DNA from: Bacillus sp. FJAT-29790
GTDB lineage: Bacteria; Bacillota; Bacilli; Bacillales; Cytobacillaceae
DNA length: 64,000 nucleotides
Assembly (NCBI RefSeq): GCF_019039215.1
Contig: NZ_JAHNZZ010000004.1
Span: 163,466-227,465, forward strand
Direction of reading: 5' to 3'
Within the stretch, counting starts at the first letter, position 1. Each line of letters opens with the position of its first letter. The notes beneath the pieces were generated by a model. That model made no database searches. It was not told the DNA's origin and was given only the letters and a program-made list of their open reading frames with translations. This document shows positions 17,721 through 25,388 of the stretch, in pieces. Both the position numbers and the translations under genes were made by a program.

Positions 17721-18043
17721 AATGGGGCCAACAAGAGACAAGAGAACAAGTCAGTCTCTTATCTTTCATATATTTACATTTGGTGGAATTGATTCAGTTC
17801 CCGTAAAGATAAGTTTCTATTAGGACTTTCTGTTATGTGGTGTACCAATTCAAAGAGGGAAAAGTGTAGATAGGTTCTAGAAATCGGTGTTAGACACATC
17901 TTGTGGATAAAAAGGAGATAGCCATAAAAATGTTTTTTTCATTTTGTTTTATATGGCTTAAAGATTATGATAAAATACCATTAGATGGATAAAAATTCAA
18001 TTCTTGGGTGCATAAATAGAGATTTAAAAGGAGGGTTTTGAAG

Positions 18044-19447
18044 ATGAGAAAAATGATGCCAATGGTTGTATGTGTAAGTCTATTTTTCGTTGGATTGGCT
18101 ACGCCTATTCATGTTGTGCATGGTTCTGCTCCTATCCTTAGCGGCAACAGCGTAGGAAGTCCTGAGCATTCACAAGTATCAGCTTTAACAATAGAGGAAG
18201 CAATCGATCTGGCTCTATCGAATGATCAAACAATCATTCTTTTAGGCTATCAATACGAAATTCTTAAGCTTGACAGAATAATAAGCGAAAATACAATTAT
18301 TGATCTAGAGGAAGAAATCAGAAATGCAGAAAATTATAGTGCACAACCGACAAACCCGGATGTAGTAAGACAAAGTATCATAAAAAATATTCAATCTAAA
18401 AATGCTGGAGTTAAGGATAAAAGCTATGGAGAAGAGTGGCCACCTGAGCTGATAGAAGAAGTGGAAACCTTAACAGCAAGTACAATTCAAGCAAACAGGG
18501 CTATAAATGCCCAGAATGCTTCAAGAGCCAGTCAGGTAAAGGATACACTGACTTCTAATATTGATAGTTTAAAAAATGGATTAAAAAATAATGAAATAAA
18601 CAAGGAAAAAAATCAATTGCAAGTGGCGGAAACGAAGGAAGGAATTCGTTTCATGATAAAAGGGCGCATTGTCGAGCTTCTAAGTTTAAAAGCAGGCTTG
18701 GATTTCCAAGATCAGCATCTTAATCTTTTAAAAGATGACATTAAAAAAGCAGAAACGGAATTAAATACGGGAACTGCTTCTTATAATAGTTTAATAAGGT
18801 TGAAGAGGGATTTGCAAACCAACGAGCAAGAAAGGGAAAAAAGGCAAAAGCAATATGATCTTGAATTAACGCGGCTATTACACGATATTAATTATCCCAC
18901 AAATAAAAAGGTAGAATTAATCTCACCCAATTTAAAAAACCTTAAAAAAATTAACATGTCAAAAGTTAATGAAACAAAGGAGAAATTCTTAGCCAATTCA
19001 TTTGAGTTAAAACGGATAGATCAAGATTTAGCCAAATTAGCATATGATCGTAAACAAATAATAAACAAAAGAGATGAAGGGAATTCAGATAACGTTGAAA
19101 ACTCATATCTTTTGGAGGAAATAAAGCAACAAGAGATTAAGATAAAATTAGAAGAAAAAAATAAAATCGAAAAAGACCTCCCTAAACAAGTGACAACCAT
19201 CTATGAAAAAGCAGATGAAGCTTATTCAGATATTATAAATAAACAAACACTAAAAACACACCAAATTGAAGATGAGAGAAATTTAGAAATTCAATACGAG
19301 TTAGGCCTTATTTCTTGGCATGACTATAAAAAGGCTAGCTTTTCAACCAAACAAATTGCATTTGACGAACTAATGGCAAATTACTCGTACTATCTTAAGC
19401 TTAGTGAGATGGAAGCGCTTGAAAGAGGGATTATGTTTTCTAAATAG
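18044..19447 (+). CDS. Exported TolC-like coiled-coil protein
   Basis: Signal peptide (about 1-30), then a long, highly charged alpha-helical protein. It opens with LTIEEAIDLALSNDQTI and has later segments such as AETELNTGTASYNSLIRLKRDL and YELGLISWHDYKKASF, the pattern of the TolC/OEP outer-membrane efflux family, in which helix pairs are each followed by a G-x-x-S/W turn. The length (about 467 residues) also fits. TolC proteins span the outer membrane of diderms, so here the protein cannot have the usual role; it may lie in the wall or S-layer. ATG 18044, 9-10 nt after AAAGGAGGG, is preferred; a TTG at 18038 is in frame but only 4 nt from the Shine-Dalgarno. It stands alone. Confidence 0.65.
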   Translation: MRKMMPMVVCVSLFFVGLATPIHVVHGSAPILSGNSVGSPEHSQVSALTIEEAIDLALSNDQTIILLGYQYEILKLDRIISENTIIDLEEEIRNAENYSAQPTNPDVVRQSIIKNIQSKNAGVKDKSYGEEWPPELIEEVETLTASTIQANRAINAQNASRASQVKDTLTSNIDSLKNGLKNNEINKEKNQLQVAETKEGIRFMIKGRIVELLSLKAGLDFQDQHLNLLKDDIKKAETELNTGTASYNSLIRLKRDLQTNEQEREKRQKQYDLELTRLLHDINYPTNKKVELISPNLKNLKKINMSKVNETKEKFLANSFELKRIDQDLAKLAYDRKQIINKRDEGNSDNVENSYLLEEIKQQEIKIKLEEKNKIEKDLPKQVTTIYEKADEAYSDIINKQTLKTHQIEDERNLEIQYELGLISWHDYKKASFSTKQIAFDELMANYSYYLKLSEMEALERGIMFSK

Positions 19448-19472
19448 TGGTAGATTCGGTGACGCGTAGGGA

Positions 19473-19652
19473 ATGGTGTCACTTCCCAAAGTAAGTGCGA
19501 TTAACGCTAAGACTTTAGAAGTTAAATTCAACAGAGCTGTTGATACTGAAAAAGCTGTATTTGAATTGAAGAAAGACGGTTTCAAGTCTAACTGCAATTG
19601 CATAAAGTGCAGTGACGACCCGAAGTTTGTCGAAAGATTAGTAGACAAATAG
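19473..19652 (+). pseudogene. Fragment of an S-layer protein gene
   Basis: A 59-codon ORF whose first half encodes VSAINAKTLEVKFNRAVD followed by TEKAVFELKKDGFKSN. This is the typical first Ig-like strand block that follows the SLH triplet in Bacillus S-layer proteins. It lacks signal peptide and SLH domains, and the second half is unrelated. No clear ribosome binding site. Neither intact S-layer gene in the window contains this segment, so the source was a third S-layer gene. It is followed directly by a recurrent-family terminator. Confidence 0.75.
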
Positions 19653-19660
19653 ATTGTAGG

Positions 19661-19705
19661 TAGGCTCTGTGGAGAGAAAATCTCTGCAGGGCTTTTCTTT
19701 TTAGA
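19661..19705 (+). terminator. Recurrent-family terminator, copy 2
   Basis: GGCTCTGTGGAGAG-AAAA-TCTCTGCAGGGC stem followed by TTTTCTTTTT, 10 bp after the S-layer fragment. Confidence 0.8.
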
Positions 19706-20020
19706 AGATAACCGAAATTGAAAAAGTACCTCTGCCACACCAGGGATTAATAATAGGTATAGAAGTTTAAATCTGCCTCCTCCTAGCCCTCTTGGTACAA
19801 CAAAGTTCTCATAATCTTCATCTTCACCAAATACAGATTTATATGGATTTAATACCATTCCTTCTCATCGGTATTAGGTAATTAGAGAGGAAAATTGTTA
19901 GCATCACGTACTTGTTCATAAGAATTGATTACTTTATCATTCAAATCAACATTTTTATAGCCTTTCATATTGTACCCCTTATTTAAACGTGCTCCGTTCA
20001 ATGCTTTTGATGCCAGAGCT
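19706..20020. other. Gene-free stretch with minus-strand coding remnants
   Basis: On the minus strand two open pieces can be read, one containing GYKNVDLNDKVINSYEQVRD (about 19965-19885) and one containing NPYKSVFGEDEDYENFVVPR (about 19855-19795). They are in different frames with stops between and have no known family. They look like remains of a decayed gene rather than a working one. Confidence 0.35.
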
Positions 20021-20022
20021 CT

Positions 20023-20065
20023 AAAAAAGCACTACTCACTTATTAGAGTGAACAATGCTTTTTTT
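20023..20065 (-). terminator. Terminator of the riboswitch-controlled SLH gene
   Basis: AAAAAAGCA....TCACT on one arm and AGTGA...TGCTTTTTT on the other, a bidirectional hairpin 29 bp beyond the stop of the minus-strand gene at 20094. Confidence 0.8.
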
Positions 20066-20093
20066 AGATCTACTTATTGTTTGCTATCAGAGA

Positions 20094-21383
20094 CTATTCA
20101 ACTGGCAAATAACGATCATCCATCACTCTTGCCATAAAAGAAGAAAATTGAGCACGAGTCACTGGATTGTTTGGTTTAAAGGTATTGTCATTATATCCCG
20201 TTGTAATTTTGTTGGCAGCAAGAGCAGAAATATAGTTATGAGCCCAATGTCTGCCTGGAACATCTGTATATTCATTATTATTTTTGCCTGTTAGTTCGTA
20301 GGCGTTCACTAAAATACGAGCCATCTCATCACGTGTTAATGGATCATTTGGGTTGAACTTCTGTACATTTGGGTAAATTCCTTCTGCCACTAGAGCAGCA
20401 ATCGCTCCATATGCCCAATGATTTTTCGGAACATCGGTAAATCCAGGGGCTGGTCGGTTATCAGTGTCTAAATAGAGAGCGCGTGCAATCATGGTTGCTG
20501 CCTGAGCACGGGACACTGTTGCGTTTGGATTAAAGCTTCCATCCTGATATCCCTTTATGATTCCTTGATCCGATAAATACGCGATTTCTTTTACAGCCCA
20601 GTGCTTTAAATCAACATCCTTAAATGGCAGCGCATTTACTTCAAAGAAATAAGGCCCAGTTCCGTAAGACATTTTTAAATAGTAGGATCCAGGATTTAAT
20701 TTGATGGTATTATCCCAATATTCAAGTGTCCTTATATAATTCTGTTCTGAATCATAAAGGTTTGTACTGGATGGAAGGTTAAACCCATATAATCCGGCAA
20801 CCGGGACATCAAATTTAAAATAGTCCACCTCTCTAAAGGTGTCCATAATTGTTTTTAGTTGGTGGATGTTTGCATAATAACGAGTATTGAGTAAAATTGG
20901 GTTTGCAGATTTAAAGTCACCGTTGGGTTCTAATTCGTAGTAAATCGGGTCCGACAGCTCCACCGTCATTTTGTATGGGAAAACATCATCTGCATAGTTT
21001 GCCGTAAGTCTTATCGTATACTCGCCCTTTGGCAAAGCAATTTCATCTTGAATAAAATCTCTAGAGCTTATGTCATTATGCGTCATTAGAATCTTTTTCT
21101 TATTTTCATCAATTAAATCAAAAATCATCACTTCTTCATTTGTATCGACGGTAAACTTAATTTTCTTATTTTTATTCAAGACAATTTTGTAAAAGTCTTC
21201 CTTACCTTCTAATCCATTCCCCTCTACAGTAGCAAGCACTTTGGCTCCTGCTTGCTTAAAGGTTAATAGCTTAGGAGATTCAAAGCTAGTTTCTACAGCA
21301 ATTATCTCTTCTGCATACGCGGGCAATAAAGGCTGGCTTAGAAGCGCAATTCCTGTAACTAGTCCAATAAAGTGTTTTTTCAT
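20094..21383 (-). CDS. SLH surface protein with PPC-like N-terminal domains, c-di-GMP controlled
   Basis: Signal peptide (1-24), then about 230 residues of beta-rich sequence with two units resembling pre-peptidase C-terminal domains (GKEDFYKIVLNKNKKIKFTV and REVDYFKFDVPVAGLYGFNL), then three SLH domains (about 258-425) with VSRAQ, LTRDE and VTRAQ motifs. PPC domains usually accompany secreted proteases and adhesins; no catalytic domain is seen here, so a structural or adhesive role is inferred. ATG start with AGGGGGA upstream on the minus strand. The 5' leader contains a c-di-GMP-I aptamer and a terminator hairpin, so expression is probably tied to the sessile/motile second messenger. This is the only gene in the window with a recognisable riboswitch. 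Confidence 0.9.
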   Translation of the reverse strand: MKKHFIGLVTGIALLSQPLLPAYAEEIIAVETSFESPKLLTFKQAGAKVLATVEGNGLEGKEDFYKIVLNKNKKIKFTVDTNEEVMIFDLIDENKKKILMTHNDISSRDFIQDEIALPKGEYTIRLTANYADDVFPYKMTVELSDPIYYELEPNGDFKSANPILLNTRYYANIHQLKTIMDTFREVDYFKFDVPVAGLYGFNLPSSTNLYDSEQNYIRTLEYWDNTIKLNPGSYYLKMSYGTGPYFFEVNALPFKDVDLKHWAVKEIAYLSDQGIIKGYQDGSFNPNATVSRAQAATMIARALYLDTDNRPAPGFTDVPKNHWAYGAIAALVAEGIYPNVQKFNPNDPLTRDEMARILVNAYELTGKNNNEYTDVPGRHWAHNYISALAANKITTGYNDNTFKPNNPVTRAQFSSFMARVMDDRYLPVE

Positions 21384-21428
21384 TTCAAGTTTTCCCCCTA
21401 AAATGGTAATAAGTTTTTAACTGCACAA

Positions 21429-21457
21429 GAAAAAGACTATCCTGATTTAAGAATAGC
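21429..21457 (-). terminator. Expression-platform terminator of the c-di-GMP riboswitch
   Basis: On the minus strand GGCTATTC pairs with GGATAGTC (two G-U pairs) around an 8-nt loop, followed by TTTTTCTT. It lies between the aptamer and the SLH start codon, where a ligand-dependent terminator is expected. Confidence 0.7.
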
Positions 21458-21492
21458 CACCGTTAAAAAGTTATAGAAATTTCCCCTTCTAA

Positions 21493-21580
21493 CAATGGTA
21501 ACCCGACTGTCATAGATAAAATATATCCTTAGACTCGTAGCTTTGCGTCCCATACTTTAATATGGTTTGCCTTTTTCATT
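21493..21580 (-). ncRNA. c-di-GMP-I (GEMM-I) riboswitch aptamer
   Basis: Reading the minus strand, the conserved GEMM-I blocks occur in order: AAAGGCAAACC (about 21571), GGGACGCAAAGCTACGAG (about 21552-21535), a CTAAGG turn, and then TATGACAGTCGGGTTACC (about 21514-21497). The A of the GACGCAAAGC block and the GGGTTACC tetraloop-receptor side are intact. Family knowledge: GEMM-I RNAs bind cyclic di-GMP and in Bacilli control surface adhesins and motility genes. Direction of regulation cannot be read with certainty; a terminator follows. Confidence 0.88.
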
Positions 21581-21599
21581 TGTATAACACTAACTATAT

Positions 21600-22007
21600 T
21601 ACCATAAAAATCAAAAATAGGAAGTTTGAATTAGGAAAATAGTATTACATAAACTCGCCATATAGAGTAAAAATCCTACTTGTAGCCTATTGAATAAAGT
21701 TTGATTAAATTATTTAAAAAATAAACTAATTAAACCACGTTTTGTTACGTAGTTTATGGAAATAGGAGAAATCGCCGATAATCGCCTTTAACCTTAGTTT
21801 ACATAATCTAATAGGGCTTTTCTTTTTGAGTCCAAAAGGGATTGACGAACAACTTTGTTAGAATAGTGTAAACGAGCACAATATTTCGATTTTTCTTTTA
21901 CATTAACCCGGAGGAATCTTAAATGAGAAACATAGGGACAGTTCTTACGTATCATCATTCTTCAATTTTGTCGAAGATTGCTAGATTTGGTTGAAAGTTT
22001 AATTATG
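21600..22007. other. Intergenic stretch, no convincing gene
   Basis: AT-rich. A GGAGGAA site (21910-21916) precedes an ATG at 21923 and a 23-codon ORF ending at 21994, but the ORF lies on a copy of a short repeat (GGGACAGTTCTTACGTATCAT, related to 24930), so coding is doubtful. A TTGACG motif lies at 21843. Confidence 0.3.
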
Positions 22008-22046
22008 AACAGGGAGCAGCTAAGTTGGCTCCCTGTTTCTTTTTTA
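22008..22046 (+). terminator. Terminator hairpin between convergent units
   Basis: Perfect stem AACAGGGAGC / GCTCCCTGTT followed by TCTTTTTT on the plus strand. It could end a short plus-strand transcript containing the 23-codon ORF at 21923. Confidence 0.75.
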
Positions 22047-22047
22047 T

Positions 22048-22512
22048 TCAAAATTTTGAAGTGGGGGATTTCTGTCTGACAATGGAAAAAATAGTTTTAA
22101 CAATATCAGTAGCATAATTATTTGCACTTTCTTTGACTTGTTCAATAGAGTTTTCTGCTACGGTTTTTGCAATATCTTTTGCGGCTGATTTTGCTTTATA
22201 GCTAATTGAATCTGTATCTTTTGTGTATTTAATTGAATGAAGATCTTGAATTGCTTTTTCTAAATCCTCTATAACTTGCGCATTTTTCGCCGAAAGTAGC
22301 TTTTGAGCTTCCTCTAGTTCTTCATTTTTGAAGAATATATCAAATATTTCTTGTGTTGATTTATCATCAAATTCTTGTTGTGGAATTGAAGGCTCATGAA
22401 CTTCTTTTTCAATTTCGGGTTCCAAGGAATGTGATAAAAATTTATAACCACACTCATGACAAAACTTTGATTCTTCAATTCTCTTAGTTCCACATTCAGG
22501 ACAAAATTTCAT
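22048..22512 (-). CDS. Zinc-ribbon protein of unknown function
   Basis: 154 residues. The N-terminus is a compact zinc ribbon with CPEC...CHEC (Cys4, Cys7, Cys18, Cys21). A mostly helical, acidic, Gln/Glu-rich region follows (about 45-100), then an alanine- and lysine-rich helix (SYKAKSAAKDIAKTVAEN). No signal peptide or membrane segment, so it is cytoplasmic, unlike nearly all its neighbours. GGGGGAA upstream of ATG on the minus strand serves as ribosome binding site. Zinc ribbons of this type occur in many unrelated small proteins, so the role is open. Confidence 0.75.
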   Translation of the reverse strand: MKFCPECGTKRIEESKFCHECGYKFLSHSLEPEIEKEVHEPSIPQQEFDDKSTQEIFDIFFKNEELEEAQKLLSAKNAQVIEDLEKAIQDLHSIKYTKDTDSISYKAKSAAKDIAKTVAENSIEQVKESANNYATDIVKTIFSIVRQKSPTSKF

Positions 22513-23249
22513 GTTGTTCCCCCTTTTGGTTCACCTTTTCTACATTCACCGCCATAAAGCATAGCCATTCTCATCCAATTGTTTGGAATTCAAAATCGTA
22601 GAATTCATCTCCTATCTTCATATCTTTATAGGTATATAATACCATTTAGAAGCCCGGATTGTTGAACAAAGATCAAATATATTCCATTAATTTTAGTACA
22701 GTGAGAGCAGGGTCAAAAGGATGTTTTCCGTGTAATGAAAGCGTCTTTTTTGGGACAGTAAAAGTTAATCAAACGTTTGAACAATAAAAACAATCATGAT
22801 TTTTGCAATCTTAACCAAGTATGTAAATGTCGTCGGCTCCATTTCACTGCGCTGGTGATTACTACGTACATCAAGGCTTGTTCAACGAATCCGACGACGA
22901 TTTAGTTTTTACATAGAATAAGAATAGGATAATAAAGGGGACTAATCAGGGAAAGGAGGACTAAAGAAAAGGGGTCAGACTCCTACTTCTAGAATTCATC
23001 GCACTGCAGTCAAAAAAGAAAAAATACTGTCAAGAATTTAAAAGTACATTTTAGATAAGACAGCGATTCCAAAGATAATAATTCATCTTATATATTTGTA
23101 AAATTTTATAATGTATGTCGTATTTTGGAGATTAATAGTATAATATACTTATTTTAGAGGTGAAATGAAAAAAAAGTCCTAGTCAAAAGACTAGAGAACT
23201 GCGGAAATTTAATTTCAAGAGACTATAATTAAATAGAGGTGAATAAATA
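22513..23249. other. Intergenic region with a long inverted repeat and promoter of the next gene
   Basis: No gene recognised. AAATGTCGTCGG (22825-22836) and CCGACGACGATTT (22891-22903) form a near-perfect stem with a 54-nt loop. A partial copy of the AATCAAACGTTTGATT palindrome lies at 22767-22780. CTAGTC-AAAA-GACTAG near 23178-23194 is a small hairpin in the leader of the gene at 23250, and TATAAT boxes occur near 23105 and 23141. Confidence 0.45.
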
Positions 23250-24902
23250 GTGGTTTTTAAGAAGAATGGATTATTAAATAAAACTGTTGCACTTGTTCTA
23301 ACGGCTGCATTGGCTTCTCCTTTTGCTGTATTATCAGATAATAAGGTAAAAGCAGCAGCTGAGCCAATAACAGGATCTGTTGAATACAGTTTGCTAGATG
23401 ATGATGGGAAAACTTTTGTCCCATCTGATAAAATAGATTTCAACAATCTTTCCAGGTTTACAGGTGGTGTAGTGGATTATACATCCTTATGGGGATACAG
23501 GGAAGAAACTGGGAGTTCCAACGATGGAAAGGCTTTAACAAAAGCCTCTCTCGAACCTGGCAAATATGCAATCACTGCAAAGGTTAGTCCTACAGTAACT
23601 GTGACAAGTTTTGTAGAGGTTAAAGCAAGTAGTAAAGCAACAAAGGTTAAAGCAATTGCGCTTCCTTCTTCGGATAAAGTTGATCAAATGAAATCAGGGA
23701 AAATCAGCGGTGTTATTGCTGAGGGCACAACGGTAGTAATTAAAAATAAAGATACTGCCTGGACAACAAAAACAGACGAGAATGGTAAATTTACTGTATA
23801 CGTCCCTGCTGGCTCTTACGATATTATTGTTGATTCAGCTACTGGTATGAAAAATAATAAATACTCTATAAAAGTTCAAGCGGGTCAAAACAACTTGCCG
23901 TTTGATGATTTACAGGTTAATACAGTGGTGGATGATACCTTAGGCTTTGAATTAGGAAACGACAAAGCCTCTAAGCCTTCAGTAAATCCTGAATCAAAGG
24001 AATACAAAGGCAAGGCTGTTCAAAATTCTACGGTACGAGCTTATACTGTTGATGATAAAGGAAATGTAGATCTCTATACATTGATTGGCGAGACTGTGAC
24101 TAAAAAGGCAACTGCCTCCTCCACAATTGGAGAATTCTCTATTAAGTTAAAAGAAGCTCAGCCAGGTAAAAAGATAAAGCTTGTTGTGGAAGATGAGGCA
24201 CTCAACAGCTATTCACCTATTGGTGAATTGTTTGATAAAGCTTTAGATAAAATTGACCCTGTATTAGCAGCTGATTCAAAGGCACAAGTGGGAAAAGACG
24301 TAAATATTGCATTCGCTGATAAATCAGGTTCATTAGTAACCTCAATAGACCTAGTAGTAACATTAAAGGAAGGAACGAATAATCCAATTACTTTAACAAA
24401 AATGATAAAAGGAACTGATGGTAAAACGACTGGTGATTACAAAATTACGAGTGGAAAAATTACAATCAGTAATCAAACAATCTTAACTAACATATCAGAT
24501 TTTACAAAGGATACAGTTTTCGATATTACCGTTAAAGCTTCAGGCTTTAAAGATTCAAGCGTAGAACAAACTGTTTTAGCAGTAAGTGCACCGTCATTAA
24601 CTGCTTCTGTAGCAAAAGCTACAAATGAGGGTGTAAAACTGACAGCATCAACTAAAGTTTCAGGAAATACAATTAAATATAAAATCTCTGCAGATTCAAT
24701 TGAAACCCCAAAATTGTACTCAACAGTAAACGATGCAACAACATTAACAGCAAGCCCAACCGATAATATTATAGGTGTAGATGCAACAACGAATAAATAT
24801 TTAGCTGTTTATGAGTTGGATAAAGATAGTAAGGTTATAAAATTTAAACAAATATTATTAACTAAAAACAATATTCAAGTAGTTGCTGCAGATGCTCCTT
24901 AA
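23250..24902 (+). CDS. Exported Ig-like surface protein without SLH domains
   Basis: 550 residues. Signal peptide with VALVLTAALASPFAV core (about 5-33), then beta-rich domains. Residues 145-205 resemble a carboxypeptidase regulatory-like or Cna-B fold (TKTDENGKFTVYVPAGSYDI). The rest has Ig-like spacing but no named family. No SLH, LPXTG or cysteine. GTG start with AGAGGTGA 8 nt upstream; its leader carries a small hairpin. It may co-assemble in the surface coat or be released. Codon use (GCT, GTT, ACA rich) resembles the S-layer genes, suggesting good expression. Function unknown. Confidence 0.8.
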   Translation: MVFKKNGLLNKTVALVLTAALASPFAVLSDNKVKAAAEPITGSVEYSLLDDDGKTFVPSDKIDFNNLSRFTGGVVDYTSLWGYREETGSSNDGKALTKASLEPGKYAITAKVSPTVTVTSFVEVKASSKATKVKAIALPSSDKVDQMKSGKISGVIAEGTTVVIKNKDTAWTTKTDENGKFTVYVPAGSYDIIVDSATGMKNNKYSIKVQAGQNNLPFDDLQVNTVVDDTLGFELGNDKASKPSVNPESKEYKGKAVQNSTVRAYTVDDKGNVDLYTLIGETVTKKATASSTIGEFSIKLKEAQPGKKIKLVVEDEALNSYSPIGELFDKALDKIDPVLAADSKAQVGKDVNIAFADKSGSLVTSIDLVVTLKEGTNNPITLTKMIKGTDGKTTGDYKITSGKITISNQTILTNISDFTKDTVFDITVKASGFKDSSVEQTVLAVSAPSLTASVAKATNEGVKLTASTKVSGNTIKYKISADSIETPKLYSTVNDATTLTASPTDNIIGVDATTNKYLAVYELDKDSKVIKFKQILLTKNNIQVVAADAP

Positions 24903-24956
24903 CGCGCGCGGGAGGGACACGAGTGAAACACAGGGACGGTTCTTCCGTTTCATCAA

Positions 24957-25010
24957 AGAAAGGCTCCGTGGAGGGTAAAATCTCTGCGGTGCTTTTCTTT
25001 TTCCTTTTCA
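24957..25010 (+). terminator. Recurrent-family terminator, copy 3
   Basis: AGGCTCCGTGGAGGG-TAAAA-TCTCTGCGGTGCTT then TTCTTTTT. Similarity to copy 4 continues past the hairpin (TTTTCAATTGATTCGCTGAC), giving about 75 bp of shared sequence. A GGGACGGTTCTTCCGTTTCAT repeat lies just upstream at 24931. Confidence 0.75.
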
Positions 25011-25388
25011 ATTGATTCGCTGACTTTTATTTTCAATTTTGTCGAAGAATTTAATGTATTATAATGGAAAAATATTAGGAGAGTGCGACGGAGTTGGGCA
25101 GTGGGCTGGAAAGTGCAAAACGACCTATAAGAAGTGAACCATCAAAAAAAGAGGAAGTCGGGTAAGGAAGAGCTGTTGGAGTTAGGAATATAGGTAAATA
25201 GAAGACAGAGAGTAAATATATGAGCTTTCTGTCTTTTTTTGATGATCGTTCATGTGGATGCAAATGGGATCGAATGAGAACAAAAGAGCCAATCTTTAAT
25301 GAAAGAGATTGACTCTTCTTTTCAGTATTCAGGGATAGGTAATTAGAACTGGGTTGATAATATTTTAGGCTTAGCACAAAACCTTAGA
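25011..25388. other. Intergenic region with a gene-end remnant and two terminators
   Basis: No gene. At 25168-25200 about 33 bp match the 3' end of the gene at 28290 and its downstream bases (AGAGCTGTTGGAGTTA then AGGTAAATAG), a small fossil of that gene or its duplicate. Hairpins with T runs lie at 25202-25240 (plus strand) and 25282-25323 (bidirectional, probably serving the minus-strand gene at 25389). Confidence 0.55.
25282..25323 (-). terminator. Terminator of the beta-propeller SLH gene
   Basis: AAAAGAGCCAATCTTT pairs with AAAGAGATTGACTCTT around a short loop; T-rich on both sides. Confidence 0.7.

Noticed and set aside
17624..17806. 60-residue open frame after the second subtilase
   Set aside because: It runs through a terminator hairpin, has no ribosome binding site and shows no protein-like pattern.
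19370..19858. 162-residue minus-strand frame
   Set aside because: It overlaps the TolC-like gene end, the S-layer fragment and a terminator; only the part before 19790 has a protein-like look, and that is listed as a remnant region.
21923..21994. 23-codon ORF with a good Shine-Dalgarno sequence and downstream terminator
   Set aside because: It overlaps a short repeat found also at 24931 (GGGACGGTTCTTCCGTTTCAT), so the open frame is probably chance. Kept only as a note.
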